Shown here one piece after another: positions 1 to 6,626 of a stretch of 10,000 nt of DNA; positions within the stretch are counted from its first letter, which is position 1; the number at the start of each line of letters is the position of its first letter. Both the position numbers and the translations under genes were made by a program. The notes beneath the pieces are model-generated. The model had not been told where the DNA came from, did no database searches, and worked only from the letters and a program-made list of their open reading frames with translations. The DNA is from Penaeus vannamei (Eukaryota > Arthropoda > Malacostraca > Decapoda > Penaeidae). The DNA lies in contig NC_091570.1 in assembly GCF_042767895.1 (NCBI RefSeq), forward strand, positions 36,740,934 through 36,750,933, given 5' to 3'.

Positions 1-36
1 TGACAAAGCGGGATGCTAGGCCGCTCCCGGGTTCCT

Positions 37-47
37 GGGGGGGGGGG
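37..47. repeat. G homopolymer, 11 bases
   Basis: An uninterrupted run of 11 G. It is the first of seven G or C runs of at least 11 bases in this window; see the findings for why this is unusual. Confidence 0.95.
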
Positions 48-80
48 TTAAATGCCTTGGTGGTGGGTTGGTTTCGCTGT

Positions 81-199
81 GTCTGTCTGTTTGTTTCTGT
101 TTCTGTTTCTGTCTGTCTCTGTCTGTTTCTGTTTCTGTCTGTCTGTCTGTCTCTGTCTGTTTCTGTCTGTCTGTCTCTCTCTGTTTCTGTTTCTGTCTG

Positions 200-201
<2 letters not shown>
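81..201. repeat. Degenerate CTGT / GTTTCTG repeat block
   Basis: A mixture of CTGT and TTTCTG units. GTTTCTG clusters restart at 93, 125, 159 and 183, so a longer block of about 24-34 bases has itself been copied and eroded. It runs directly into a pure CT array. The open frames here encode only Ser/Val/Cys/Leu low-complexity strings and are not genes. Confidence 0.9.

Positions 202-242
<41 letters not shown>
202..242. repeat. (TC)n microsatellite
   Basis: A pure TC dinucleotide run of 41 bases between the CTGT block and the TTCTCC array. It is the left partner of a CT-hexamer-CT sandwich. Confidence 0.97.
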
Positions 243-249
<7 letters not shown>

Positions 250-254
250 TCTCT

Positions 255-351
255 TTCTCCTTCTCCTTCTCCTTCTCCTTCTCCTTCTCCTTCTCCTTCT
301 CCTTCTCCTTCTCCTTCTCCTTCTCCTTCTCCTTCTCCTTCTCCTTCTCCT

Positions 352-356
<5 letters not shown>
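255..356. repeat. (TTCTCC)17 microsatellite
   Basis: Seventeen exact copies of the hexamer TTCTCC, preceded by two CTTTCT-like units. It reads as Ser-Pro, Phe-Ser or Leu-Leu depending on frame, with no sign of selection for protein. The perfect homogeneity between two CT arrays suggests recent expansion from an imperfect CT tract. Confidence 0.97.

Positions 357-432
<76 letters not shown>
357..432. repeat. (TC)38 microsatellite
   Basis: A pure TC array of 76 bases continuing without a break from the TTCTCC array. With its neighbours it forms a stretch (200-483) with no G on the + strand, a polypyrimidine tract able to form triplex DNA. Confidence 0.97.
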
Positions 433-435
<3 letters not shown>

Positions 436-484
436 ACCAACACCCCCACCCCTCCACCAACACCCCCACCTCCCCCCTCTCCAG
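433..484 (+). other. C/A-rich tract ending in a 3' splice-site-like sequence
   Basis: ACACC/CCACC repeats lead into CCCCCCTCTCCAG, with the AG at 483-484. A pyrimidine tract followed by CAG is the consensus form of a metazoan splice acceptor. However, 280 bases of microsatellite pyrimidine upstream will produce such a match easily, so this is only a candidate. The CACGTG E-box core follows at 489-494. Confidence 0.3.
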
Positions 485-640
485 TGCCCACGTGACGGAG
501 GCTGGTGTTCCCACGGGCGGGCCGGAGAGCGTGAGGAGGGGGAGGGGGGGGGTGACGTGGCCTCCCTGACCCCCCCCCCCCCCCCGTCGTCCGGTGACTT
601 GGACGCCTGGCTAGAAAGTGATCTCGACGAGCGAAGGCAG
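485..640 (+). other. Mixed-sequence island with possible exon remnant
   Basis: This is the only non-repetitive stretch between 81 and 1375. Downstream of the acceptor-like AG at 484, the frame starting at 485 is open through 640 and reads an acidic segment GDLDAWLESDLDERRQ at 593-640, before running into Glu/Gly repeat. The frame one base later reads AHVTEAGVPTGGPESVRRG before a stop at 567-569. I do not recognise either peptide. Two slippage-prone runs lie between them, nine G at 544-552 and sixteen C at 570-585. No good 5' donor is visible. It may be a real exon, a pseudo-exon or chance. Confidence 0.2.
570..585. repeat. C homopolymer, 16 bases
   Basis: The longest homopolymer in the window. 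Such runs are prone to polymerase slippage and sequencing error, so any reading frame across it is unreliable. Confidence 0.95.
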
Positions 641-1163
641 GAGGAGGAGGAAGGGAAAGGGGGAGGAGGAGGTGGAGGGGGAGGAGGAAGAGGAAGGGAA
701 AGGGGGAGGTGGAGGGGGAGGTGGGAGGAAGAGAAAGGGGGAGGAGGAGGAAGGAAGGGAAGGTGGAGGAGGAAGGGTAGGGGGAGATGGGAGGAAGAGG
801 AAGGGGAGGAGGAGGAAGGGTAGGGGGAGGAGGAGGAAGGAAAGGGGAGGAGGAGGTGGAGGGGAGGAGGAAAGATAGGGGGAGGTGGGAGGAGGAGGAA
901 GAGGAAGGGTAGGGGTAGGGGGAGGGGGAGGAGGGAGGTGGAGGGGAAGGATAGGGAAAGGGGAGGAGGAGGGGGAGGGGGTGGGGGAAGGAGGAGGAGG
1001 GAGGGGGAGGATGGGTGGGTGGAGGGGAGTGGGTGGGGGAGGAAGAGGAAGAGGAGAAGGGGGAAGAGGAAGGGTAAGGGAAGGGGGAGGAGGGAGGAGA
1101 AGGAAGGGTAGGGGGTGGGGGAGGAGGAGGGAGGAGGGGGAAAGAAGAAGGGGGAGAGGGTAT
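639..1163 (+). repeat. Giant GGA-rich polypurine tract, no C in 525 bases
   Basis: On the + strand there is no cytosine between 639 and 1163, and T occurs only singly within GGTGG, GGTAGGG or GATGG contexts. Units such as GGAGGA, AAGGGTAGGGGGAGG and GAAGAGGAAGGG recur without a fixed period. The many closely spaced runs of three or more G give strong G-quadruplex potential throughout, and the tract is also a triplex (H-DNA) candidate. Open frames here are Gly/Glu/Arg repeats and are not genes. Confidence 0.95.
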
Positions 1164-1189
1164 CTGTTATTATTATCATTTCTCTCTCC

Positions 1190-1198
<9 letters not shown>

Positions 1199-1286
<88 letters not shown>
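1199..1286. repeat. (TC)44 microsatellite
   Basis: A pure 88-base TC array, introduced by interrupted CTCTCCC units at 1181-1198. It is the longest uninterrupted dinucleotide array here. The reverse-strand reading is an Arg-Glu string, which is not a gene. Confidence 0.98.
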
Positions 1287-1288
<2 letters not shown>

Positions 1289-1352
1289 TCCTCCCTTCCT
1301 CCCTTCCTCCCTTCCTTCCTTCCTTCCTTCCTTCCTTCCTCCCTCCCTTCCA
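1287..1352. repeat. (TTCCTCCC)n and (TTCC)n compound repeat
   Basis: Three octamer TTCCTCCC units change to plain TTCC tetramers from about 1311 to 1339, then CCCTCCC. This continues the G-free tract (1167-1381) and shows stepwise unit change from CT to CCTT-type repeats. Confidence 0.93.
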
Positions 1353-1546
1353 CCCTATCTTTCTCTCTTTCTCCCATAACCGACACTCCATCTCCAACAC
1401 TTCCATATCAACCTTTCCATCCTTACTATCGCCCCTTCCTATCGAGCTGTCTTCATCCATCTCCCCGGCGCTCCCCTCCCCCCTCCGCCCCCTCTCCCCT
1501 CTGCACCACCCACGTCTTCTGTGGCCCTTCTTCGCTATTCTTTCTT

Positions 1547-1662
1547 TTGTGAAATTCTTCGTGGCGTGTCTTGGGGGGACTGGTATGTCGTGTTGTGCGG
1601 TGTTTTGTTGGTATTTTTTGGTTTTGTTTTTGAAAATTGGTTTATGTTTGTCTGTGTGTGTT

Positions 1663-1666
<4 letters not shown>
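1547..1666. other. G/T-rich leader to the TG array
   Basis: From about 1547 the + strand becomes rich in G and T (GTGTC, GTTTTG, GGTATTTTTTGG), then TGTTTG units merge into the TG microsatellite. It may be an eroded part of that array. The sequence from 1376 to 1546 is C/T-rich with scattered A and holds no feature I can name. Confidence 0.5.

Positions 1667-1717
<51 letters not shown>
1667..1717. repeat. (TG)25 microsatellite
   Basis: A pure TG run of 51 bases, flanked on the left by TGTTTG/TGTCTG variants. Alternating purine-pyrimidine TG is a classic Z-DNA-forming sequence. Confidence 0.97.
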
Positions 1718-1722
<5 letters not shown>

Positions 1723-1860
1723 CCGATTCATGTGCGTTTTTCTTCCCGTTTTCTCTCCCGGCTTGTCTTGTTTTCGTGTTTCTGATTCCCCGCATCCGCT
1801 TCCTCTTCCTTCCTCTCTCTCTTCGCTCCCCTCCCGTCCTCTGCCTCTTGGTGGAGCCCC

Positions 1861-2215
1861 TCGACTCCCCTTCCCCTCCCAACCTTCTCTCTGTGTGCCC
1901 CCTCCCCCTCCCCCTCCCAACCTTCCCTCTCTCTGCCCCCTCCCACTCCCCTCCACCCCTCCCAACCTTCTCTCTCTCTGCCCCATCCTCCTCCACCCCC
2001 TTCCAACCTTCTCTCTCTCCACCCCCTCCCAACCTTCCCTCTCTCTGCCCCCTCCCACTCCCCCTCCACCCCTCCCAACCTTCTCTCTCTCTGCCCCCTC
2101 CCACTCCCCATCGACCCCTTCCAACCTTCTCTCTCTCCACCCCTCCCAACCTTCCCTCTCTCTGCCCCCTCCCCCTCCACCCCTTCCAACCTTCTCCCCG
2201 CCCCCTCCCCCTCCC
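1861..2215. repeat. C/T minisatellite with higher-order A-B-C order
   Basis: The landmark AACCTTC occurs nine times, at 1881, 1919, 1964, 2005, 2031, 2077, 2123, 2148 and 2188. Spacers consist of CTCTCTG, CCCCCTCCC(A)CTCC and CCACCCC. Three unit types follow a fixed order. Type A begins AACCTTCCCTCTCTCTG (1919, 2031, 2148). Type B begins AACCTTCTCTCTCTCTG (1964, 2077). Type C begins AACCTTCTCTCTCTCCA (2005, 2123) and is short. The A-to-A distances are 112 and 117 bases. Both strands are open over much of this block, but the products are Pro/Ser/Leu or Gly/Arg/Glu repeats, so I do not call a gene. Confidence 0.92.
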
Positions 2216-2558
2216 AAGCCCGAGCCTGCCTGGAGCCTCGGTGAATGAAGACATCAGCGGGAGTGGGCGGGCTAAGTTGTCTCCCTCCTCGACCGCAGAT
2301 TTATAGCTGTGCCTCCAGCCCTCTCAGAGCGGCCGCCCGTCTGTCGACCCTCCCTCTTCTTCTCCGCCCCACTCCCTGCCAGCCCCACCTGCCTTCTGTT
2401 AATCTTACCTGTACCCTGCCAGCTCTAACGACTTAATGTAGCCTTATCTGCTCTTCGATACTTTTACACGATCTCCTTCGCCTTGCCTGATTCCTCTCGG
2501 CCCCTTCCGCCTCTCCCCGACGTCCCCCCGCCCTGTTATCTTGCCTTGCTTAGTGCAG

Positions 2559-2572
2559 CCCCCCCCCCCCCC
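2559..2572. repeat. C homopolymer, 14 bases
   Basis: An uninterrupted run of 14 C. Reading frames across it are unreliable. Confidence 0.95.
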
Positions 2573-2750
2573 TGCCCCTTCGCAGTCCCGGGCGAGCTTG
2601 TTAGCTCCGTTGGCTTCCCTTCCAGTCGGACCTACTAATTGCCCAGCCCTTTTGCCCGCTGTTAAACCCACGTTCAGCTGCAACCTTCAGCCCTCTAGCC
2701 CACCCTACTTAGATAGACCGTTTCCCCCAAAGAAGCTCGCGCCGTGCCAG

Positions 2751-2762
2751 CCCCCCCCCCCC
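2751..2762. repeat. C homopolymer, 12 bases
   Basis: An uninterrupted run of 12 C that follows GTGCCAG. A similar GTGCAG context precedes the 14-C run at 2559. Confidence 0.95.
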
Positions 2763-2799
2763 TGCGCTTCCTTGACAACTGACATAGTCACGCATCGCG

Positions 2800-3340
2800 C
2801 AGGCTGAACTCCGGAGCGAGAACCCCGGCCAGAAATAATCAAGGGAGGGAGGAATAAATCGAGGCGCATTCAAGACAGCTAATCCAAGGAAGTCATCTTG
2901 ACGCACACCCTCGCAGTCGTGGCTGCCATATGGCGTGGTGGAAGCCCCAGTCCGTGGTGGCATGCCAGTGGGTATGTCGTCATTTACTGTAGGTGTTCGC
3001 TGTAACACTAATAGAAAAACGCATCATTAAAATTGCAAGGAGGATTTTAGAACTGTCATGCCACCGACAAGTAAATTGATTTCAAGCCGAAATGCTTTGT
3101 CACTGACTGTGGTGAATGAGCAGAGGAGGATAAGCGATTGAATAAAAGGTTATTGGGCGTCTGATACATATTGCGGTAGGCGGATCCTTCAGGGCGGGGA
3201 ATGCAAAGCAGATATCGAAAACATATCTAAAACACGTCTATTAAAAATGGCCTCATGATGTCAAGACAGTTTTAAATATATTAGCGTGTTCTCACAGCCC
3301 AGGGTGGCTCGCTGCATCCCCAGGCGACCAAACCAGCTTT
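2800..3340. other. Unique-looking sequence, no gene seen
   Basis: The least repetitive part of the left half. All frames contain frequent stops and I recognise no protein. Two perfect 10-bp palindromes, GCCATATGGC (2925-2934) and TGGCATGCCA (2958-2967), lie close together with a CGTGGTGG direct repeat (2934-2941 and 2953-2960). This is the best stretch for a homology search to place the window. Confidence 0.5.
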
Positions 3341-3352
3341 CCCAGAACTACG

Positions 3353-3515
3353 AGACCCCACATTTGCACGACCCCACACACACGCGAAACCTCACATTTG
3401 CCAGACCCCACATTTGTATTGGCCCACACGTACCATGCCTGATGCTTGCCTGACCCCACGCAGCCGAGACCCAATCATGCAAAGACCCCACATTTACATA
3501 TCCCTCACATACACA
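3353..3515. repeat. Decayed 16-bp minisatellite
   Basis: Units fall in register every 16 bases: starts at 3353, 3369, 3385 (this unit is 18 bases), 3403, 3419, 3435, 3451, 3467, 3483 and 3499. The best copies read AGACCCCACATTTGCA (3353), AGACCCCACATTTGTA (3403) and AGACCCCACATTTACA (3483). Copies at 3419, 3435 and 3499 are heavily mutated but keep the phase. The 120-codon open frame overlapping this block (3414-3776) looks incidental. Confidence 0.8.
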
Positions 3516-4040
3516 CGAATATTGATGCTTGATAGCGCGCCCAGACGCCCGGTCGATCTAGCAGTCAGCAGTCCTCCGCGCATACTAACCGAGGACTTCG
3601 CATTCAGCAGACCGCTCCCTGCCTCTGATAACGCGCGCTCTGGGTCCTCTGAGCTGCGAGAAGGACCCTTATGGGCGTCCTATGGGGGCTTCTGCGGCGT
3701 CTGGAGTCCTGCTCTTCCAAAGCCTGTTGGTATTAGGTGCTTATTGCCGAAGTTCTCTAGGCTTAGGGCCTTCTAGGGTTTGGGGTTCCCTAATCCCCAG
3801 GGTCCCCAGTATGAGGCACCTTGTTATCTCCGTCTCGCGGGCTATCTCACGCTACCTGCCTCATTTACCTTTTAATTTGTGATGCCATTCAGACCGCCGT
3901 GGCAGCAGGGGGGAGAATTGCCCCCCCCCCCTACCCTCTGCCCCCTCCCCCTTCGGCCTTTCCACGAGTCGGTGTAGCATTCACTGCCTCGTTAGTTACA
4001 CCCGACGGGGATCATCCGGGCCTCATCCGAGAGACAACGA
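3516..4040. other. Mixed sequence, no gene seen
   Basis: Complex sequence with moderate GC. The TTAGGG at 3763-3768 and CCCTAA at 3788-3793 could pair as a small hairpin. A run of 11 C occurs at 3921-3931. Short open frames overlap but none gives a recognisable protein. Confidence 0.45.
3921..3931. repeat. C homopolymer, 11 bases
   Basis: An uninterrupted run of 11 C followed by CTACCCTCTGCCCCCTCCCCC, making a short C-rich patch. Confidence 0.93.
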
Positions 4041-4079
4041 CAGAAATGAAAAGGAATTCTTGAGTGCTATTTCGGGGAC

Positions 4080-4260
4080 GACCAGAAACGAGACAGAAAC
4101 GGGAGTTAAGCTTCGTTTAGCTATTTCTTTTTGTTTATTATTATCTCATTTTTGTGGTTAGATTTCGCTCTTGATTTGGTATACCAATGTCGTGGTAATA
4201 TATTTTTTAAAACGGAAAAGTTATTCGATATGATTTTCTTCGTTATATGTGAAGTGTTGA
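4080..4260. other. A/T-rich stretch
   Basis: A/T-rich sequence with T runs (TTTCTTTTTGTTTATTATTATC, ATATTTTTTAAAA) and stops in every frame. Nothing is recognisable. It separates the C-rich patch near 3930 from the CpG-rich island that starts near 4360. Confidence 0.5.
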
Positions 4261-4359
4261 TGCGACATTGCTGGGGATTTTGGAGTAGCAGGGGAGAGGC
4301 CTAGGCTCGTCCCAGGCTCAGGAATCCGTCGAACCTCCCTCCAACTCCCTAAAGACTGG

Positions 4360-4620
4360 CCTTTACCCGCGACGTGGAAGGGGATCCCGGTCCTGCGTGG
4401 TTCAGCGAGGTCCGTGGTCGCGGTTCGGGTCGTGGGAGGCGGGTGAGGGCCCCGCGTGACGCAGGCCTCGCCGGGGGTCCCATGAACCTGCGTCCCCCTG
4501 CGTCGCGGGGATCCCGAAGCAGGCGTTTTTGCGGGCGTCGCGGACCGGTCGGTGGGGAGGCAGAACGTGTCCCGCTACACCCGTGAACACCTTTTCCACG
4601 GGCAACGAGCGGCGGATGCG
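4360..4620. promoter_or_regulatory. CpG-rich island
   Basis: By hand count there are about 34 CpG dinucleotides between 4381 and 4620, far denser than neighbouring sequence, in a stretch that is clearly G+C rich but not a simple repeat. The inverted pair GACGCAGG (4458-4465) and CCTGCGTC (4487-4494) could form a stem. GGGGATCCCG occurs twice (4380 and 4507). This could be an unmethylated promoter-type island, a germline-exempt patch, or a remnant of a GC-rich exon. Open frames on both strands cover it, but none is recognisable. There is no clear TATA or initiator. Confidence 0.3.
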
Positions 4621-4698
4621 TGTCCCGAGATGACCTTTGTCGGCAACACGTGTAACTTAAAATGTGCATTAAACTTTGTCGTCGGTTAGTCACGGAAG

Positions 4699-4726
4699 GA
4701 GGAGGAGGGGGAGGGGGGGGGGGGGG
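4699..4726. repeat. GGA-rich tract ending in 14 G
   Basis: GGAGGAGGAGGGGGAG leads into a run of 14 G at 4713-4726. It can form a G-quadruplex. It lies inside the 4662-5198 open frame, where it reads as a poly-Gly segment. Confidence 0.92.
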
Positions 4727-4800
4727 TAGAAGCCTGTTCTGGATCAAAATTGAATCCGATTTTCAATTTCACATTTTCGTTCGTGTTCATATTTTCTATT

Positions 4801-4884
4801 TGTTAGTTTTACAGAAAATGATGTTAGTTTTAGATAAAATTATGTTAGTTTTTCATGAAATGATTATGGATAAAGCTGAAATGG
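4801..4884 (+). repeat. 21-bp tandem repeat, seven-codon period
   Basis: Four consecutive 21-base units start at 4801, 4822, 4843 and 4864. The first three begin TGTTAGTTTT and end in GAAAATGA-type sequence; the fourth is more diverged. They lie in the open frame at 4662-5198, where they read LVLQKMM, LVLDKIM, LVFHEMI and MDKAEMD, a seven-residue repeat resembling a coiled-coil heptad. The rest of that frame is poly-Gly, a Lys run and Pro/Ser-rich repeat, so I do not claim a real gene. The DNA repeat itself is clear. Confidence 0.8.
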
Positions 4885-5109
4885 ATAGAGAAAGTAACGG
4901 ATTCAGGCAAACGTGGGAAATAAAAGTTATAAGGAAGAAAAAGAAGAAAAGCAATTTCACAGATTCTTTTCACAGCGATCAGAATTTCGCTAAACCTCTC
5001 CCTTCACATTCACGTTACCTCTCAACTCTCTCGTTTAACTTGACTGGACTTTTCACCTCTCTCATCCCATTTCTTCTGTCTCTTTCGTCTTATTCTCGTC
5101 TTCCATTTT

Positions 5110-5158
5110 CTTCTCCCCCCTTTCCCCCTCCCCCCCCTTCCCTGCCTCCCCCCTCCTC
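5110..5158. repeat. C-rich tract
   Basis: A dense series of C runs (four to seven C) broken by T or TTT, suited to an i-motif on the + strand. It is matched 78 bases downstream by a G-rich tract (5235-5284) that could pair with it. Confidence 0.85.
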
Positions 5159-5165
5159 AACAATA

Positions 5166-5240
5166 GCCCCCGTGCTGACTAGACAAGACCTCCAATGAAT
5201 GAGTTTATTAGACAAGTTTCTTCTAATTATTCACGGGGGC
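5166..5240. repeat. Inverted repeat GCCCCCGTG / CACGGGGGC
   Basis: Perfect 9-bp arms at 5166-5174 and 5232-5240 enclose a 57-base spacer. The spacer also holds a direct repeat of TAGACAAG (5180-5187 and 5209-5216). The arms mark the inner ends of the C-rich and G-rich tracts, so the whole 5110-5284 region could fold into one long imperfect hairpin. Confidence 0.8.
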
Positions 5241-5284
5241 GCGGAGGGGGGTAGGGGAAGGGGGTAGGGGGGAAGGGGAGGGGG
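5235..5284 (+). other. G-quadruplex-forming tract
   Basis: Successive runs of four to six G are separated by A, TA or AA. This is more than enough for a stable intramolecular G-quadruplex with very short loops on the + strand. Confidence 0.85.
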
Positions 5285-5404
5285 CACGAGTTTGTGGCTT
5301 ACTAGTCTGTTGTCTTTATTGATTTATTGCTTTTTATTCCCTTACGTGGGGCTTTGGTGTACCTCGCCCGGCAGGATTTTTTCGGGGTTATTTTGACGGT
5401 TGGA

Positions 5405-5877
5405 CTCGGTCTGAAACGACCCTCTTCTCCCTCTTTCCCTTTCTCCCCCTCTCCCCCATTCTCGCTCTTCTCCTCCTCCCTCGCTCCCCTCCCTCACCCT
5501 CTTCTTCCTCCCCCTCGCTTCCTCTTTCACTCTCCTTCCTCCTTCCTTTTACCCTCTTCTCGCTTCCCCACTCACCCTTCTCCCTCCCCCCTCCTCATCC
5601 TCCTCCCTCCCCCTTCCTCACCTTCTACCCCCTCTCACCCATCTCCCTCCCCTTCTTCACCTTCTTCTCCCCCCCTCTCACCCTCCTCCCTCCCCCCATC
5701 TCTTCCACTCCCCCTCGCACCCTCTTTCCTCCCTCTTCTCCTTACACCCCCTTCTCCCTTCCCCCATCTCTTCCACTCCCTCTCCTCTCACCCTCCCTCG
5801 CTCCCACCTTTCACCTTGTTCTCCACCCCCCCTCCCTCCCCATATCCCTCTTCTCCCTCCTCCCCCCTCCCCCCTCT
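5405..5877. repeat. C/T-rich minisatellite-like tract
   Basis: Almost 470 bases of CTCACCCT, TCTCCCTCC and CTTCTTC motifs. Only a few G are present, within CTCGC words. An exact 20-base copy pair starting CCCCCATCTC lies at 5693-5712 and 5761-5780, 68 bases apart, which shows local duplication. The open frame here is Pro/Ser/Leu low complexity, not a gene. Confidence 0.9.
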
Positions 5878-5879
5878 TG

Positions 5880-6122
5880 ACCACGGATCTTTGTTAAGGC
5901 CCGAAAGGTAAAAAGGATTTGAAAAATATGGGCCTTTCGTTAGGGTCCATGAAATATAAAAATGTGTTAAATGGCCGACTGCCGCCAAAAAGGAACACGC
6001 GGTTACCTTGGTAGAGAAAAATAAGGATAATTATGATGCTTCATATTCAGGATAATGTTATCGATAATGATGATATTAGTAATGATATTAACACCAATAG
6101 TAATGGTAATGATATAATACTC
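5880..6122. other. A/T-leaning unique sequence
   Basis: Short sequence between two repeat blocks. AAGGCCC (5897-5903) and GGGCCTT (5931-5937) can form a hairpin, and CGAAAGG and CCTTTCG overlap the same arms. From about 6040 the sequence becomes a decayed (RAT)n trinucleotide pattern leading into the CTA array. No gene is seen. Confidence 0.5.
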
Positions 6123-6158
6123 CTGTTACTACTACTACTACCACTACTACTACTGCTG

Positions 6159-6250
<92 letters not shown>

Positions 6251-6440
6251 TCTTCTACTTCTACTACTACTACTACCACCACTACCGCTATTATTACTTC
6301 TACTATTACTATTGATATTAATACTACTACTACAACAACTACTACTACTATTACGACTATAATTATTATCGCTACTACTACCATTGATATTAATATTACT
6401 ACTACTTCTACTACGACTACTACTACTGCTACTACTTCTA
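6123..6440. repeat. (CTA)n trinucleotide array
   Basis: About 320 bases of CTA/TAC triplets, pure for 89 bases at 6159-6247 (almost 30 units) and interrupted elsewhere by TTC, CCA, ATT and GCT triplets. ATTGATATTAAT recurs at 6311-6322 and 6383-6394, exactly 72 bases (24 triplets) apart, which shows segmental copying inside the array. The poly-Leu or poly-Val translations are artefacts. Confidence 0.96.
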
Positions 6441-6600
6441 CGAATTATAATAATGATAACGGGAATGATAATTCTGATTATAATGACAAGAATAGAAATA
6501 AGAACAGATCAGTGATAATAAGAAGAATAGTAAAATGAAAATAACCATCACGATCTCTTTAAGAAATCACAAATAAATAACAAACATAACTGATTAATTC
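6441..6600. other. A/T-rich eroded GAT/AAT tract
   Basis: ATAATGATAAC, GATAATTC and AATAAG words suggest a decayed triplet array on the right side of the CTA block, matching a similar pattern on its left (6040-6122). It holds frequent stops and no gene. Confidence 0.6.
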
Positions 6601-6626
6601 AAATTTTAACGATTCGAGGGCCATAA

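Larger units (their letters stand above)
2220..2800. other. Mixed C/T-rich sequence, no gene seen
   Basis: Moderately complex, C- and T-rich sequence with repeated CCTGCC, TTACCTG and GCCTTGCC motifs that may be remains of an old tandem repeat. A splice-acceptor-like CTCCCTCCTCGACCGCAG ends at 2298. C runs of 14 (2559-2572) and 12 (2751-2762) interrupt any frame. I recognise no protein, RNA or transposon. Confidence 0.5.

Noticed and set aside
16..1386. Very long reverse-strand open frame of 456 codons
   Set aside because: It is almost wholly Arg-Glu, Pro-Leu-Ser and Arg runs produced by translating CT, CCTTCT and GGA repeats; stops are absent because the repeat words contain none.
1535..2306. 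Overlapping open frames on both strands over the C/T minisatellite
   Set aside because: Several frames on both strands are open at once, which is expected from unit words without stop triplets. The products are Pro/Ser/Leu or Gly/Arg/Glu low complexity with a poly-Cys/Val or His-Thr run from the TG array.
3763..3793. TTAGGG and CCCTAA words suggesting telomeric sequence
   Set aside because: Each occurs only once here, in inverted orientation, with no tandem array. Arthropod telomeres usually use TTAGG repeats.
4318..4342. Reverse-strand GGTTCGACGGATTCC resembling a tRNA T-arm or SINE B-box
   Set aside because: Extra bases separate GGTTCGA from the ATTCC part, and no A-box or acceptor stem is found around it.
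4349..4747. Open frames on both strands across the CpG-rich island
   Set aside because: High GC makes stops rare, frames overlap on opposite strands, and the products (Arg/Pro/Gly-rich) match no family I recognise.
6033..6384. Poly-Leu and poly-Val open frames resembling a membrane segment
   Set aside because: They are translations of the CTA array on both strands. No signal-peptide or real transmembrane context exists.
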